Below, piece after piece: positions 1 through 9,396 of a stretch of 64,000 nt of DNA; positions within the stretch are counted from its first letter, which is position 1; every line of letters starts with the position of its first letter. Source of the stretch: Pirellulaceae bacterium (GTDB lineage: Bacteria > Planctomycetota > Planctomycetia > Pirellulales > Pirellulaceae); the NCBI GenBank assembly GCA_018402565.1, contig JAGYIQ010000004.1, forward strand, positions 434,001 through 498,000, given 5' to 3'. A model generated the notes under the pieces. That model made no database searches. It had not been told where the DNA came from and saw only the letters and a list, made by a program, of their open reading frames with translations. Position numbers and translations under genes: made by a program.

Positions 1-1523
1 GCGCGATCGTAATCGCCAAACGATCGAATTTCTTGACAGAACTGGACCTGTCGCAATTGCAACGTCGCCTCGTTCTGCAACGCTTGAATCGCGTTGTGCA
101 TGTGAGCCAAGGCCTTGGTCGCTTGTCGCGAGTGGTTGACTAATAAGGCCTCTTGTTCATCGGTCGGAGCCTGCACAATCTGACTGAGGGCAAAGAGCTG
201 CTCGCGCCAAAAGGCTTGGCGATCCTTCGACAACGACTCGATCGTTCCCACGGCTTGGTCGGTATCTCCCGCCAGCAGTCGCAACAGCCGCAGGTAGATC
301 TCCAAACTCTGTTGCTCCTGCGGATGTCCGGCCTGCGGAATCGCTCGCTCGACGGCCACCATCGCTTTTTGCAGTGCCATCCGCCAATGCTCCTCACTGG
401 GGACCTCCCCTGCGGCAGCCGGATCCGTTGTCGGGATTCGACCGCCAGGAACCGGGGCAGCATCCGTCCAACCCACGGGCTGCGTCGCTGGCCCTGCCGC
501 CTCGTTGCCAGGACTCGACGATCGACTGGGGTCGGTCGCACTGCCCAACGAGGCCGGACGATAGGCTTGCGGTCCATACGCCTGGGGCCCCTCACCAGCT
601 GCCCGATTGGGACTCGCGGCAGGTGGCGGCGGAAATCCGGACGCGGCAGGCGCTGAAAGAGGCGGAGCAGCGTCCAGTCGCAGCGGACGATTCCCTTGCA
701 AATCAAAAGTTGGCGGCGAGTCCAACGCCTCCCAGCTATCCAACGCCCGAGTCGCCTGCTGGATCTGATCCTCGCTCAACGAACCCTGGACTTGTTCCAT
801 CAACAGATTCGCCAACGCTGGGCTGGCGGTCGCATCGGACCCCGTCCCCGACAATCGCGACATGCCCTGCTGCGTCACCCGTTGCACCGCCTGGAACATG
901 GCCTCGGCCTTCGCCTCTTCCCTTGCCTGTTGGGCTTCATCCCAAACCGCTCGACTGGTTTGTGGGTCGGTCGGCCGATCGTCCGTCACCTGCACGCGAA
1001 AACTCTGGCCCTGCGCAGCTGAGTTCAACTCCAGGTCCAAGTCGAAGTCCGACCAAGCGGAGATGCGATCGCGACCAGCGGAAAGCGGGGGCGCTGAGGC
1101 TCCCGGTTGTGGCTCGTCTGACTCAGGCGTTGCCACCGCGGCGGTTGCTTGGTCGACCGAAGCCGACTCGGCCTGCCGACCAGAAGCTCCGATTTCAATG
1201 GAGTCAGCTGGGACGCTCGCTGGCTCTTGTCTCCCACCTGCGGCCGCCAACGGTTGGCCCGTGCGATCGACCAGGACCATCTCTTCCCCACTGAGGTTGT
1301 CGGCGCGAACTTCTCCCCGCATCTGACTCCAGAGATCCTCGGAACCGGGGCCCTGTACCAACAAAGCATGACAACCATTGGCAGCAAACGCCAAGAGAAC
1401 AACCAAGGAGACCCGCGACCAGCGAAAAGCACCGTCTGCCGACCAACCGTGACAGGGCAGGGCGGACCGCGACCACGCGTCTCCCTCGCACTCACTCTGT
1501 CGGACGATTGTCGGTAATTTCAT
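1..1523 (-). CDS. Secreted/lipoprotein-like hypothetical protein, C-terminus cut by window edge
   Basis: An open frame runs without a stop from an ATG at 1523 to the window edge, giving at least 507 residues. The N-terminus has a basic stretch and a hydrophobic segment ending in FAANGCHALL (about residues 41-55), which resembles a lipoprotein signal with Cys near residue 52. A Pro/Ala/Gly-rich low-complexity middle (about residues 290-370) follows. The C-terminal part is alpha-helical in character, rich in Gln, Glu and Leu. It reads as a planctomycete envelope protein. I recognise no named domain and assign no function. The antisense frames over this stretch are Arg/Pro-rich and look like shadows. 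Confidence 0.75.
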   Translation of the reverse strand, partial: MKLPTIVRQSECEGDAWSRSALPCHGWSADGAFRWSRVSLVVLLAFAANGCHALLVQGPGSEDLWSQMRGEVRADNLSGEEMVLVDRTGQPLAAAGGRQEPASVPADSIEIGASGRQAESASVDQATAAVATPESDEPQPGASAPPLSAGRDRISAWSDFDLDLELNSAAQGQSFRVQVTDDRPTDPQTSRAVWDEAQQAREEAKAEAMFQAVQRVTQQGMSRLSGTGSDATASPALANLLMEQVQGSLSEDQIQQATRALDSWEALDSPPTFDLQGNRPLRLDAAPPLSAPAASGFPPPPAASPNRAAGEGPQAYGPQAYRPASLGSATDPSRSSSPGNEAAGPATQPVGWTDAAPVPGGRIPTTDPAAAGEVPSEEHWRMALQKAMVAVERAIPQAGHPQEQQSLEIYLRLLRLLAGDTDQAVGTIESLSKDRQAFWREQLFALSQIVQAPTDEQEALLVNHSRQATKALAHMHNAIQALQNEATLQLRQVQFCQEIRSFGDYDR

Positions 1524-1797
1524 GGTCAATACGATTCCTGTGATGACCTCTCCCCCAGGCTGCGGGCAGATCTTAGAGAAATCACTCGGTGGTCACAAGA
1601 GAAATCGAACGAGAGCTAAAGTCAAACCAAAAATCCTAAACCACCCAAATTGCACATTCAACCTAGGCGTTACAGCAAGTCGCTCGGGAACCAAATTGGC
1701 CCCGCTCCGGGGCGTCCTCATCCAGCCCAGCGATACCGCGATCCGATCAAGCCAGAGGCCGAGTCCGCCTGCACGTCATCGCGCTGAAGAATGAGCC

Positions 1798-2730
1798 ATG
1801 AATTCGACACCTGCCAATAGCCAACCGGTTCCTCCCTCTCCCCGAGTACTCCCCGCCACCCTACCGACAAAGTTGGCCGTCATTTCGCCGCTGATCACCA
1901 CCGGCCCAGTGACCTACGAGAGCTTGTTGGCGGATCTGAACGACTCGCCGATTCCCTATCAATTGTGGCTGTTGGCTCAAGTCAGCAGCACAGCCGCACC
2001 GGCCCAAGGTCAAGCCGCACCGGCCCAAGGTCAAGTCGCACCGGCAGCTTCCTTGCCTTCAAGCCCGTCGATCAATCCAGCCCACAGCGACTGGGCAGTG
2101 GCACCAAACTTCAGTCCCGTATCGGGGGTCGACGCCACCTCTGTCGCCTGGCCCAACACCGAGACCCCTCGGGTGATCACCGTGCAATACAGTGGCTTGG
2201 AAATCAATCAGGCCGTCAATTGGGCGATCCGCCAGGCACATGGGGACATGATCTTGGTGCTGGATCACGGCCTGTCCGGCCTACTGCAACTCCGGCAGGC
2301 CCTGGACGAGATCCGCAGTGAGATCCAACGCAGCGTGCCCGTGCCGCCCGCGGCTACCGCGACGATCGGCTCGCTAGAAGTTTCCCAACCAACCCAGGCA
2401 CAGAGCGAGTCGTTGGGTCAAATTGAAGACCATCCGCTGCCCGGAGCACTCAATCGTCGGCTGGTCGAGCGGCTGGAGCAGTGGGGCGTGGCCATGCAAC
2501 GCCAAGCCGCGCGATCTCGGCAACAGCGGGAAGCAGCCCAACCGATCCAGCAACAGGCCCAACGTTCCCGGCAACCCATCGCACCAATCCCCAATCTCTC
2601 CCCGGCCGAGATTGCCGCCGTCGAGGCCCTGGAAGCGCTCTCGGAGACGATCAATCGCATCGACGAGGAAAGCATTCCGCAACCGAAAAAGTTGCCCAAG
2701 TTTATCACGCACTTCCACGAGTTCATTTGA
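1798..2730 (+). CDS. Hypothetical protein with a degenerate glycosyltransferase-2-like segment
   Basis: 310 residues. Residues about 23-60 (LAVISPLITTGP...PYQLWLLAQ) and 143-165 (NQAVNWAIRQAHGDMILVLD) resemble the first strand and the N-x-A-x-N/GD-hydrophobic-D block of GT2 (GT-A) glycosyltransferases. The usual DXD is replaced by DHG, and there is no acceptor-site half, so catalysis is doubtful. Between them lies an Ala/Pro/Gln linker made by tandem 21-bp units at about 1993-2040. The C-terminal third is Gln/Arg-rich and probably helical. The gene converges with the next one and their stop ends overlap by 8 bp. The GT2 resemblance is inference from pattern only. Confidence 0.6.
   Translation: MNSTPANSQPVPPSPRVLPATLPTKLAVISPLITTGPVTYESLLADLNDSPIPYQLWLLAQVSSTAAPAQGQAAPAQGQVAPAASLPSSPSINPAHSDWAVAPNFSPVSGVDATSVAWPNTETPRVITVQYSGLEINQAVNWAIRQAHGDMILVLDHGLSGLLQLRQALDEIRSEIQRSVPVPPAATATIGSLEVSQPTQAQSESLGQIEDHPLPGALNRRLVERLEQWGVAMQRQAARSRQQREAAQPIQQQAQRSRQPIAPIPNLSPAEIAAVEALEALSETINRIDEESIPQPKKLPKFITHFHEFI
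1993..2040 (+). repeat. 21-bp tandem repeat inside a coding region
   Basis: Two near-perfect 21-bp units plus a partial third encode APAQGQ-type heptads in the linker of the GT2-like protein. The unit length keeps the reading frame, so changes in copy number would only lengthen or shorten the linker. Confidence 0.7.
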
Positions 2731-4759
2731 ACCGCGCCCGCAGTTCCTGTTGCTTGGCGGGACTGATCTGGGTGCCTTGCACGTCCAATTGCTGAAGCTT
2801 GGGCAGCTTCAACAATTGCGGCACACAGGCATCGGTAACCGCCGTGCCGGTCAGCCACAGGGCTTCCAATCGCTGCAGATCTCGGCAGGCCAAAACCGAG
2901 GCATCGGTAATCTGAGTGCCGGCCAAATCCAGCGACTCCAACTGGGGATTGGCCTGTAGCAACGGCACAACGCCGGCGTCCGACACGCGCGTCTGGTCCA
3001 GGTACAGTTCTGCCAAGCGGCGATGGTGCAACGCCAATTGTTGCAGTCCCGCATCCGTCACCCGCGTCTTGGTCAACTGCAGCCACCGCAGATCGGGAGC
3101 CCGCAAACGCTCCAACTGAGCATCGGACAAGGCGCTGAACCCCAAGGCCAGCTCCGTCTGCCCGCTGGCCATCCGCAGGTCTGGCCCGGCGTCGTCGATC
3201 GAGAGCGGCAACCACGCTTGATAGGCCGCCTGCAACTGTTCGGCTGTCCAACCGCCTTCACTTTCCAGCAGATCGGCGCGATCGCGGCCTGCATAGAGCT
3301 TGATCAGCATCCTCCACGTTGCCTCTCGTAGATCGCCCGCACTTGGTAGGGGTTCGACCATTTGGGGTGACGATTGCGTCTGAGTCGGTTGGTCGTTCGA
3401 CTGGCTCCCCTGCGGTGTCCCATGCAGCAGGAAGTGAAACAGCCCTGCGGACTGTGAGTACACTCGCGGCAGATCGGGAACCTCCTGGAAGTCGCGGCGA
3501 CCGTGTGACGACAGGCGAGCCAGCGGGTAGGCATAGCCCTCGCGCGACCAGCGCAACCGGGCGTATTGCAAGCGCTGCGCGTCGAAACCACCGACAGACC
3601 AAATCTGCCCCCCCTCGGTCTGCGGCAAGGGCACCCCCTCTTGGGCGACGTTCGATTCCGCTGATAGTGGCTGCAGCGACTCAAAATACATGGCCGCGGC
3701 CTCCAATAGCCAGAAGTGGCTCTTCTCGCCCGGTTGTCGGACCCTGCGCCCCGTCTCTTGAAACAACTGGTGGACCAATTCATGGCGTTGCGTGGCCGCG
3801 GTGTTTGGGTCCTCCGCATCGAGATAGAAGTAACAGCGTTGGGCCGCGGCGTCGTAATAACCGACGCTCTGTTCGATCCCCGGCACACGTCCCAACACCC
3901 GCAAGAACTCGGCCCGATTGGCAAACACGATCACCGAATGGCGATTCTCTTTCCCAGCCGTCAGGGGACGGCCGCCGACAATCGCCGCCACCGCTCCTTC
4001 GGCTGGCGCCCAGTAGGCAAAAGCGGCTTGACGCCACAGCAGACGCCAGACCTCAAAGGTCTCGACCGACGTGCGCAAAGTCGCTTCATCGACATTACTC
4101 AAAACTCGAAAATGAGTCGACATCGCCTCGCGGTATTGTCCAGCCGACCAGCCCAACGTCGGTTCCGCGCGCCGCGCGACTCGCACGGTCAATCGCGCTG
4201 ACTCCGCGCGACTGGTTGTTAGGTCCAAAATTCGACGCAGGTCCGAGTCGGCCGGGTTTTGCCAGGCCGCCTCCCACAACAACTCGCCGCTCAAATCCCA
4301 AGCTTCGTCTTTGGCGGCCACCTTGGCCAGTTCATACAACCGAGTGGCATACGCCGCGCGGTACGTTTGCACCGAGGCGGACCACTGGGGCCAGGTCGCT
4401 CGCTGCCCAGCCACGTCTTGCTCCCGACCGGGATCGCGGTAATCGGTCGGCGGCAGAAACAGATAACGGCGACTGCTGTCCCGAGCAGCCACCCAATCCA
4501 GCGTCGCGGCCTGCAATCGATCCAAGCCGCGTGCGCCGCAGTCCTCCGCCAAACGCTGCATTTCCTGCCGGAAGTCCTGCTCCAATTGACGCCGTTGATC
4601 GGCGAGCGAACCCGAGTCTTGGACCACTGCCGCACTCAACCGCACCCCCAGCAGTTCGACGGCAAGGCACAGCCCCAGACAAACACCAAACATCCATCCA
4701 AGGGGCACTTGCCCCAAAAAAAGTTGCTTCGCCGCTGGTCTTCTGTCACTTGGATTCAT
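2723..4759 (-). CDS. Zincin-like metallopeptidase (DUF1570-like) with C-terminal leucine-rich repeats
   Basis: 678 residues from the ATG at 4759; a GTG at 4768 is in frame, but the GGGGAG upstream is better spaced for the ATG. A hydrophobic segment at about residues 15-45 is a signal anchor. HELVH at about 326-330, followed 23 residues later by WLLEAAAMYFE, gives the two His and the Glu expected of a gluzincin Zn site. From about residue 530 to the end, LxxLxLxxTxVTDAGL-type leucine-rich repeats occur, probably five. The enzyme is likely exported, with the LRR part binding a partner. The substrate is unknown. The protease-like core is inferred from the motif. Confidence 0.8.
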   Translation of the reverse strand: MNPSDRRPAAKQLFLGQVPLGWMFGVCLGLCLAVELLGVRLSAAVVQDSGSLADQRRQLEQDFRQEMQRLAEDCGARGLDRLQAATLDWVAARDSSRRYLFLPPTDYRDPGREQDVAGQRATWPQWSASVQTYRAAYATRLYELAKVAAKDEAWDLSGELLWEAAWQNPADSDLRRILDLTTSRAESARLTVRVARRAEPTLGWSAGQYREAMSTHFRVLSNVDEATLRTSVETFEVWRLLWRQAAFAYWAPAEGAVAAIVGGRPLTAGKENRHSVIVFANRAEFLRVLGRVPGIEQSVGYYDAAAQRCYFYLDAEDPNTAATQRHELVHQLFQETGRRVRQPGEKSHFWLLEAAAMYFESLQPLSAESNVAQEGVPLPQTEGGQIWSVGGFDAQRLQYARLRWSREGYAYPLARLSSHGRRDFQEVPDLPRVYSQSAGLFHFLLHGTPQGSQSNDQPTQTQSSPQMVEPLPSAGDLREATWRMLIKLYAGRDRADLLESEGGWTAEQLQAAYQAWLPLSIDDAGPDLRMASGQTELALGFSALSDAQLERLRAPDLRWLQLTKTRVTDAGLQQLALHHRRLAELYLDQTRVSDAGVVPLLQANPQLESLDLAGTQITDASVLACRDLQRLEALWLTGTAVTDACVPQLLKLPKLQQLDVQGTQISPAKQQELRARFK

Positions 4760-4867
4760 CGTTTGCACGTCTCCCCGACCTCCCGGTTGCCGCCCCCAAC
4801 CGACTTACCCAAAAAGAAGGTCCAATCAAAACAAATGAAAGCCGGATAAACCTCCGGCCAAAAAGAA

Positions 4868-4894
4868 GGCCCGGTGACACAAGTTCACCGGGCC
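4868..4894 (-). terminator. Rho-independent terminator of the oxidoreductase gene
   Basis: A perfect 10-bp stem (GGCCCGGTGA and its complement) with a 7-nt loop is followed on the minus strand by CTTCTTTTT. It lies 70 bp after the stop of the Gfo/Idh/MocA gene. A weaker GCCGG/CCGGC hairpin sits just downstream at about 4841-4858. Confidence 0.85.
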
Positions 4895-4962
4895 CAATGC
4901 GACCGTCGAATCCGATCTGTCGCCACGTATTCCAGAGGAACCTGCGGCGGGACAGGTCGAGC

Positions 4963-6315
4963 TTAGATCTCGTAGCCGTTGTGGTATTCCGGACGAATGA
5001 TCTTATCCAAATCGCTGGTGTTGGTGGCCACCAAGTTCTTGGCGTCCCAATCGACCTTCTTGCCGGACCAAACTGCCAGATTACCCAGCAAAATGGTTTC
5101 GGTCAGACCGCCGGAGTAGGTCTGGATGTTCGACATGGCTGCCGGTCCGCCCTTGATCGCGTTGGCGAACTCGACAAAGTGACCAGGCGAACGGACCCAG
5201 TCATCACATTCCAAGCTGCGGATCGGGGTGAATTCGCCGTTGGCAATCACACCGGTTTGGCGAACGTGTTCGCCGTAATCGCCAGGCGAGTAGAACTTGC
5301 CCTTGTCGCCGATCAACAACGCACCGCTGGAGAAGTGGTTGTCGCCTTGTTTCGGCAGGTCATTCAGCAGTTCGGCCGGAGGCACTTGACCGCCGTCGTA
5401 CCAAACCATCTTGCAAGCCGCGCGACCGTCCAATTCCGGGAACTCGAAGGTGATTTCCGACCACTTCGGGAAGCAGATGCCGTCGTGGCGATCGGCCTTG
5501 GCTTCCACGCTGATGGGGTCACGCAGGTTCAAGGCCATGAACGACATGTTGAGCGTATGGCAAGCCATGTCACCCAGAGCGCCGGTGCCGAATTCCCAGA
5601 AACCACGCCACTTGAACGGGTGGATTTCCGGGCTGTACTCGTGCGGCTTGTTGGGGCCCAACCACAGATCCCACTTGACGTGGTCCGGAGCCGGCTGGGT
5701 GGCGACCTGCAAACCGTAGGCTTGAGGCCATACCGGTCGGTTGGTCCAAACGTGAATCTCCTTCACGTTGCCGATGACCTTCTGCTTGCCGATCAACGCG
5801 GCGCTCTTGCGCAGGTTGGATTCGGCGGTACCTTGGTTACCCATCTGAGTGGCCACGCCCATCTTGGTGGCGATCTCGGTCAATTGTCGGGCTTCCCACA
5901 ACGAACGGGTCAACGGCTTCTGGCAGAAGCAGTGCTTGCCCATCTTCATCGCCATGGCGGCCGCCACCGCGTGCGTGTGGTCCGGGGTGCTGACGGTCAC
6001 CGCATCGATCGAGCTGCCCATGTCTTCCAACATCTTGCGGAAGTCGTGGTACTTCTTGGCACCCGGGAACTTCTCACCCGCCTTGCTCAAGGTCTCGTCG
6101 TCGATATCGCAGATGGCGACAACCTTGCCGGCGCGACCAGCGTCGTCCGAGTCACTCGAGCCCTTGCCGCCCACACCGATACAGCCGAAGCCGATCTCTT
6201 CAATCGCCGCGCGGCTGGCCTTGGGAGCCACACCACCGGCCGCCCAGAACCCGGCACCGGCCACCGCCGACGCCTGCATGAACTTACGACGTGACTGATT
6301 CATTTTTTTGGTCAT
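4963..6315 (-). CDS. Tat-exported Gfo/Idh/MocA family oxidoreductase
   Basis: 450 residues. The N-terminus carries a twin-arginine signal (SRRKFM at about 8-13, then an Ala/Gly-rich hydrophobic stretch). The Rossmann nucleotide-binding loop GCIGVGGKG lies at about 44-52, and VVAICDID ends the second strand. DAVTVSTPDHTHA and the family EKP motif follow, here changed to QKP at about 132-134. The family uses NAD(P) to oxidise or reduce sugars and related compounds; planctomycetes have many exported paralogues of unknown substrate. AGGAG lies 9 nt before the ATG. The gene ends at a strong terminator and appears to be monocistronic. Confidence 0.92.
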   Translation of the reverse strand: MTKKMNQSRRKFMQASAVAGAGFWAAGGVAPKASRAAIEEIGFGCIGVGGKGSSDSDDAGRAGKVVAICDIDDETLSKAGEKFPGAKKYHDFRKMLEDMGSSIDAVTVSTPDHTHAVAAAMAMKMGKHCFCQKPLTRSLWEARQLTEIATKMGVATQMGNQGTAESNLRKSAALIGKQKVIGNVKEIHVWTNRPVWPQAYGLQVATQPAPDHVKWDLWLGPNKPHEYSPEIHPFKWRGFWEFGTGALGDMACHTLNMSFMALNLRDPISVEAKADRHDGICFPKWSEITFEFPELDGRAACKMVWYDGGQVPPAELLNDLPKQGDNHFSSGALLIGDKGKFYSPGDYGEHVRQTGVIANGEFTPIRSLECDDWVRSPGHFVEFANAIKGGPAAMSNIQTYSGGLTETILLGNLAVWSGKKVDWDAKNLVATNTSDLDKIIRPEYHNGYEI

Positions 6316-6531
6316 TGACTGACACTCCTGGTTTTAAATGTGAGGCCAAGCAACACGAACCCAACCCGAGACCCCTCGAGCCCAATCCGGCGCCGACGGA
6401 AAATTCACCCCCGCACTCCCCGGTTGCGGGATTTTCCCCGGCCCTAGAATAACCGAATCGCCAGCCGATTTCAATCAAGCCAGCGGTTTTCCAGCCCCAA
6501 CAGGGCAGATTCTCAACCCGGCAGGCGCCCG

Positions 6532-7407
6532 TCAGGCCGCATCCGCGGTCGCAGAGACCACTTTTCCGTCCCGCAAACGGATAATCTGGTCCGATTGCTC
6601 GGCGATCTTCTCGTCATGCGTGACCATGACGACCGTCAACTGCTGCTGTTCGCTCAATTGTCGCAGCAAATCCAAGACCTCCGCACCGGTCTTGGCATCC
6701 AGATTCCCGGTCGGTTCGTCGGCCAGCAGCAACTTGGGCTGGGTCACCAACGCCCGAGCAATCGCCGTTCGCTGTCGCTCCCCGCCCGACAACTGATTGG
6801 GGCGGTGGTTCAAACGGTGCCCCAAACCGACGCGACTGAGCAATTCCCGCGCCTCCTCGGCATGCTGGCGGCGACGCAACCAGTACTGCCAGACGCCATA
6901 GCGAATCATGAACGGCACCAGTGTATTCTCCAGCACCGTCAACTCGGGCAACAAATGGTAAAACTGGAAAATCAATCCAATCTCGCGATTCCTGAGCAAG
7001 TCGCGTTTACGAAAGGGCAGGTTATCGATCCGCTGTTTGTGCAAGCAGATCTCGCCGCGATCCGGCCGATCCAATGTCCCCAACAGATGCAACAGTGTAC
7101 TCTTGCCCGACCCGCTCTGGCCCACAATCGTCGTAAATTGCCCCTGACGGACCGCCAAACTGACACCCGACAGCACGGGGATACTCTGCCCCCCAAGGTG
7201 GTAGGTCTTGTGCACATGATTGGCCGACAACACCAACGATCCGTTCGCCCGGTACGGCTGGACTTGTAACTGGGGGTGCGGCAACACGGTCGCGCCGGGC
7301 TCCGCTCCTCCGCCCACGCGGCCAGGGGCTCCGACCGGCGCAGGCGAGGACGAGACCGGGCCGAGGGCCGTTGTCGGGCGGTGATGGGTCGTCGGTTTGG
7401 CTTTCAC
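6532..7407 (-). CDS. lolD: LolD-type ABC transporter ATP-binding protein
   Basis: 291 residues from a GTG preceded by GAGGA. The first ~60 residues are Pro/Gly/Ala-rich and not part of the ATPase. Walker A GQSGSGKST is at about 97-105, the Q-loop FQFYHLLPELT at about 148, the signature LSGGERQR at about 203, Walker B LLLADEPTGNLD at about 226 and the H-loop VTHD at about 261. These match the LolD/MacB/FtsE group. It follows the LolC/E-type permease on the same strand after 160 bp that contain a 15-bp tandem repeat. The pair is expected to move lipoproteins or power an envelope process; the substrate in planctomycetes is inferred. Confidence 0.9.
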   Translation of the reverse strand: MKAKPTTHHRPTTALGPVSSSPAPVGAPGRVGGGAEPGATVLPHPQLQVQPYRANGSLVLSANHVHKTYHLGGQSIPVLSGVSLAVRQGQFTTIVGQSGSGKSTLLHLLGTLDRPDRGEICLHKQRIDNLPFRKRDLLRNREIGLIFQFYHLLPELTVLENTLVPFMIRYGVWQYWLRRRQHAEEARELLSRVGLGHRLNHRPNQLSGGERQRTAIARALVTQPKLLLADEPTGNLDAKTGAEVLDLLRQLSEQQQLTVVMVTHDEKIAEQSDQIIRLRDGKVVSATADAA

Positions 7408-7424
7408 AGCATCCTCTTTCCAAG

Positions 7425-7499
7425 GGGCTCAGCAACGGTGGGCTCAGTAACGGCAGACTCAGTAACGGCGGGCTCAGTAACAGTGGGCTCAGTAACAGT
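7425..7499 (-). repeat. Five tandem 15-bp units between the permease and ATPase genes
   Basis: Units of the type GGGCTCAGTAACGGT (plus strand) run head to tail five times with 1-3 changes each, directly upstream of the lolD start. The tract lies in the transcribed gap between the two genes. Confidence 0.85.
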
Positions 7500-7567
7500 G
7501 GGCGACTCAATGAAGGCGGACAGCGCGACAGTCGAGCGGCTGGACCGACCCCGTTCTACCCAACCCA

Positions 7568-9358
7568 TCATTCGTAACGCAGGGCTTCCACGGGATCCAA
7601 CCGAGCGGCTCGCAAGGCGGGCAGGACACTCGAGAGGACCGCAATCAATATGGCTCCACCGGACACCAGGATCACCATCGTGGGGCTGAGCAAGGTGGGG
7701 ATGCTACTGAAAAAGTAGATCGAGGGATCGAACACCTCGCGGCCACTCAGGTAGGCCACGACATCCGCGATTTCGTTGATATACACGACGAACAGAATGC
7801 CGATCACCGTGCCCGCTCCCGAGCCAACCATGCCCAGTGACAAGCCGTAGGCCAAGAAGATCGACATCACACCGCCGCTGGGGGCCCCCAACGACTTGAG
7901 AATCCCAATGTCCTTGGTCTTTTCGACCACGATCATGAAGAAGGTGGCCAAGATTCCAAAGCCCGCCACCGCGATGATCATGAACAACAGGATATTGAGG
8001 ATGGTGATCTCCATTTCGACCGCGCTGAGCAATGGGGCTTGCTGGTCCCGCCAAGTCTGGACCATCAACGGGTACTGGACCATTGGGAACGCCGCCCGGA
8101 GGCGATCGCGAGCCTGGTTCAGATTGGCGTCCGGCTTGAGCTTGATCTGAATCGCGCTGACGGTGGCAGCACCGGTGGCCGGGTCGATCATGCCGCGTAT
8201 CTTCTGCAAATGCGACAGTGGCAGGAACGCAAAGGCGCTGTCGTACTCGTGCATCTTGCTGGAGTAAAAATCCACGACCGTGCAGTTCTCCAAAATCGGT
8301 CGCGGCTGGCTGCCGGCCGAAGGCACGGTGATCTCGATGTCGTCGCCCGGTCGCATAAAGAACATGTCCTGCGACTCGCCCGTGACCGGATCGTGAGCGC
8401 GGAGACGTCCAATGCCGATCCCAACCACAATCCCCACGCGCTGTTCGTTGATCGGATCAAAGGGTGTCAGTTGGACCTTTTCGCGGTACGCCGCCAAGGC
8501 ATCGACTGGGGCCGGATTCCAGACTTCCTCCCGCGTGCCGTCGCCACGACCGATCGGGCTGCCCCCCGTCACGTACTCCGCCCCTTCACCCTCGGCCACC
8601 TGCACACTCAACTTCGGCAAAACAGGCTTTTCAGCGGGTAGCGGTGGCAACTTCGCCACACTCACCAACGCTCCGTCCGCCCCAGTCGCTGAACCCGTCC
8701 CAGAGACCGAGCCCGTATTCGCTGGTGAGCCAGCACCGGCAGACGGCATGGGGCCGGTTGCAGGATACCCAGCGGGCAAGTCCCTCAACGGACGACTCAT
8801 GGCTTCCGGACTGATCGGTCGCTCCAGCAATCGTTCCATCTCGGCTCGGACGTAACGCTCGTGTCGGTACTTCTCCCGCCGGTATGGCCAACCCGCCTCC
8901 GGCAGTTCCGGATCGTAGCCGTCTTCCTGCAAACGAAAAACGTCCCCATTTCGATGCCAGTGATTGGTGAGGTACGGGCGGAAGTCCGTCACCGCTCCGA
9001 ATGTTAGGTCGTCGATCCCGATCAGCATGATCTGATGATAACGAGGTTGGCCATGGACCAGAAAATTCAACATGGCCGGGACGCGGACCACCTGCGTCAC
9101 TGCCTGCAAGTCGTCGCCTAACACGGCCTTGATCTGTTCGACCTTCTCGTCGACGCGGTCGATTTCACCCATCCCGGATGCGACCAACTCCACGTCCGAC
9201 AAAATGCCGTGCAGTTTATTGGTCATCTCCTGCGAAAAACCACTCATCACGCTGTTGACCACAATCAACGTGGCCACCCCCAGAGTCACGCTGATGATCG
9301 AAGCCAACGCGATGAAGCGGGTCTTGAGATAACGCCACGCCAGCAGTAGTTTGAACAT
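7568..9358 (-). CDS. LolC/LolE-type ABC transporter permease (FtsX-like)
   Basis: 596 residues from the ATG at 9358 (MFKLLLAWRYL); a start eight residues earlier is possible. One N-terminal membrane helix (about residues 18-40, SIISVTLGVATLIVVNSVM) is followed by a large periplasmic part. This contains a Gly/Ser/Ala/Pro-rich insertion at about 210-245. Three C-terminal helices with the FtsX-type segment (KTKDIGILKSLGA) end in LDPVEALRYE, which is typical of LolC/E and MacB permeases. The sigma-factor gene ends 38 bp upstream and lolD follows, so the three probably form an operon. Confidence 0.88.
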   Translation of the reverse strand: MFKLLLAWRYLKTRFIALASIISVTLGVATLIVVNSVMSGFSQEMTNKLHGILSDVELVASGMGEIDRVDEKVEQIKAVLGDDLQAVTQVVRVPAMLNFLVHGQPRYHQIMLIGIDDLTFGAVTDFRPYLTNHWHRNGDVFRLQEDGYDPELPEAGWPYRREKYRHERYVRAEMERLLERPISPEAMSRPLRDLPAGYPATGPMPSAGAGSPANTGSVSGTGSATGADGALVSVAKLPPLPAEKPVLPKLSVQVAEGEGAEYVTGGSPIGRGDGTREEVWNPAPVDALAAYREKVQLTPFDPINEQRVGIVVGIGIGRLRAHDPVTGESQDMFFMRPGDDIEITVPSAGSQPRPILENCTVVDFYSSKMHEYDSAFAFLPLSHLQKIRGMIDPATGAATVSAIQIKLKPDANLNQARDRLRAAFPMVQYPLMVQTWRDQQAPLLSAVEMEITILNILLFMIIAVAGFGILATFFMIVVEKTKDIGILKSLGAPSGGVMSIFLAYGLSLGMVGSGAGTVIGILFVVYINEIADVVAYLSGREVFDPSIYFFSSIPTLLSPTMVILVSGGAILIAVLSSVLPALRAARLDPVEALRYE

Positions 9359-9396
9359 CGGCCATCCTTGGCAAAAAACCATCGAGCGGCTGTGGG

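Noticed and set aside
374..1294. 306-residue plus-strand open frame
   Set aside because: Lies opposite the long minus-strand frame that has a signal peptide and normal composition; Pro/Arg/Ser-rich shadow.
3319..6294. 991-residue plus-strand open frame
   Set aside because: It is antisense to the zincin and the oxidoreductase genes, is Arg/Pro-rich and runs through their terminator, with no protein-like pattern.
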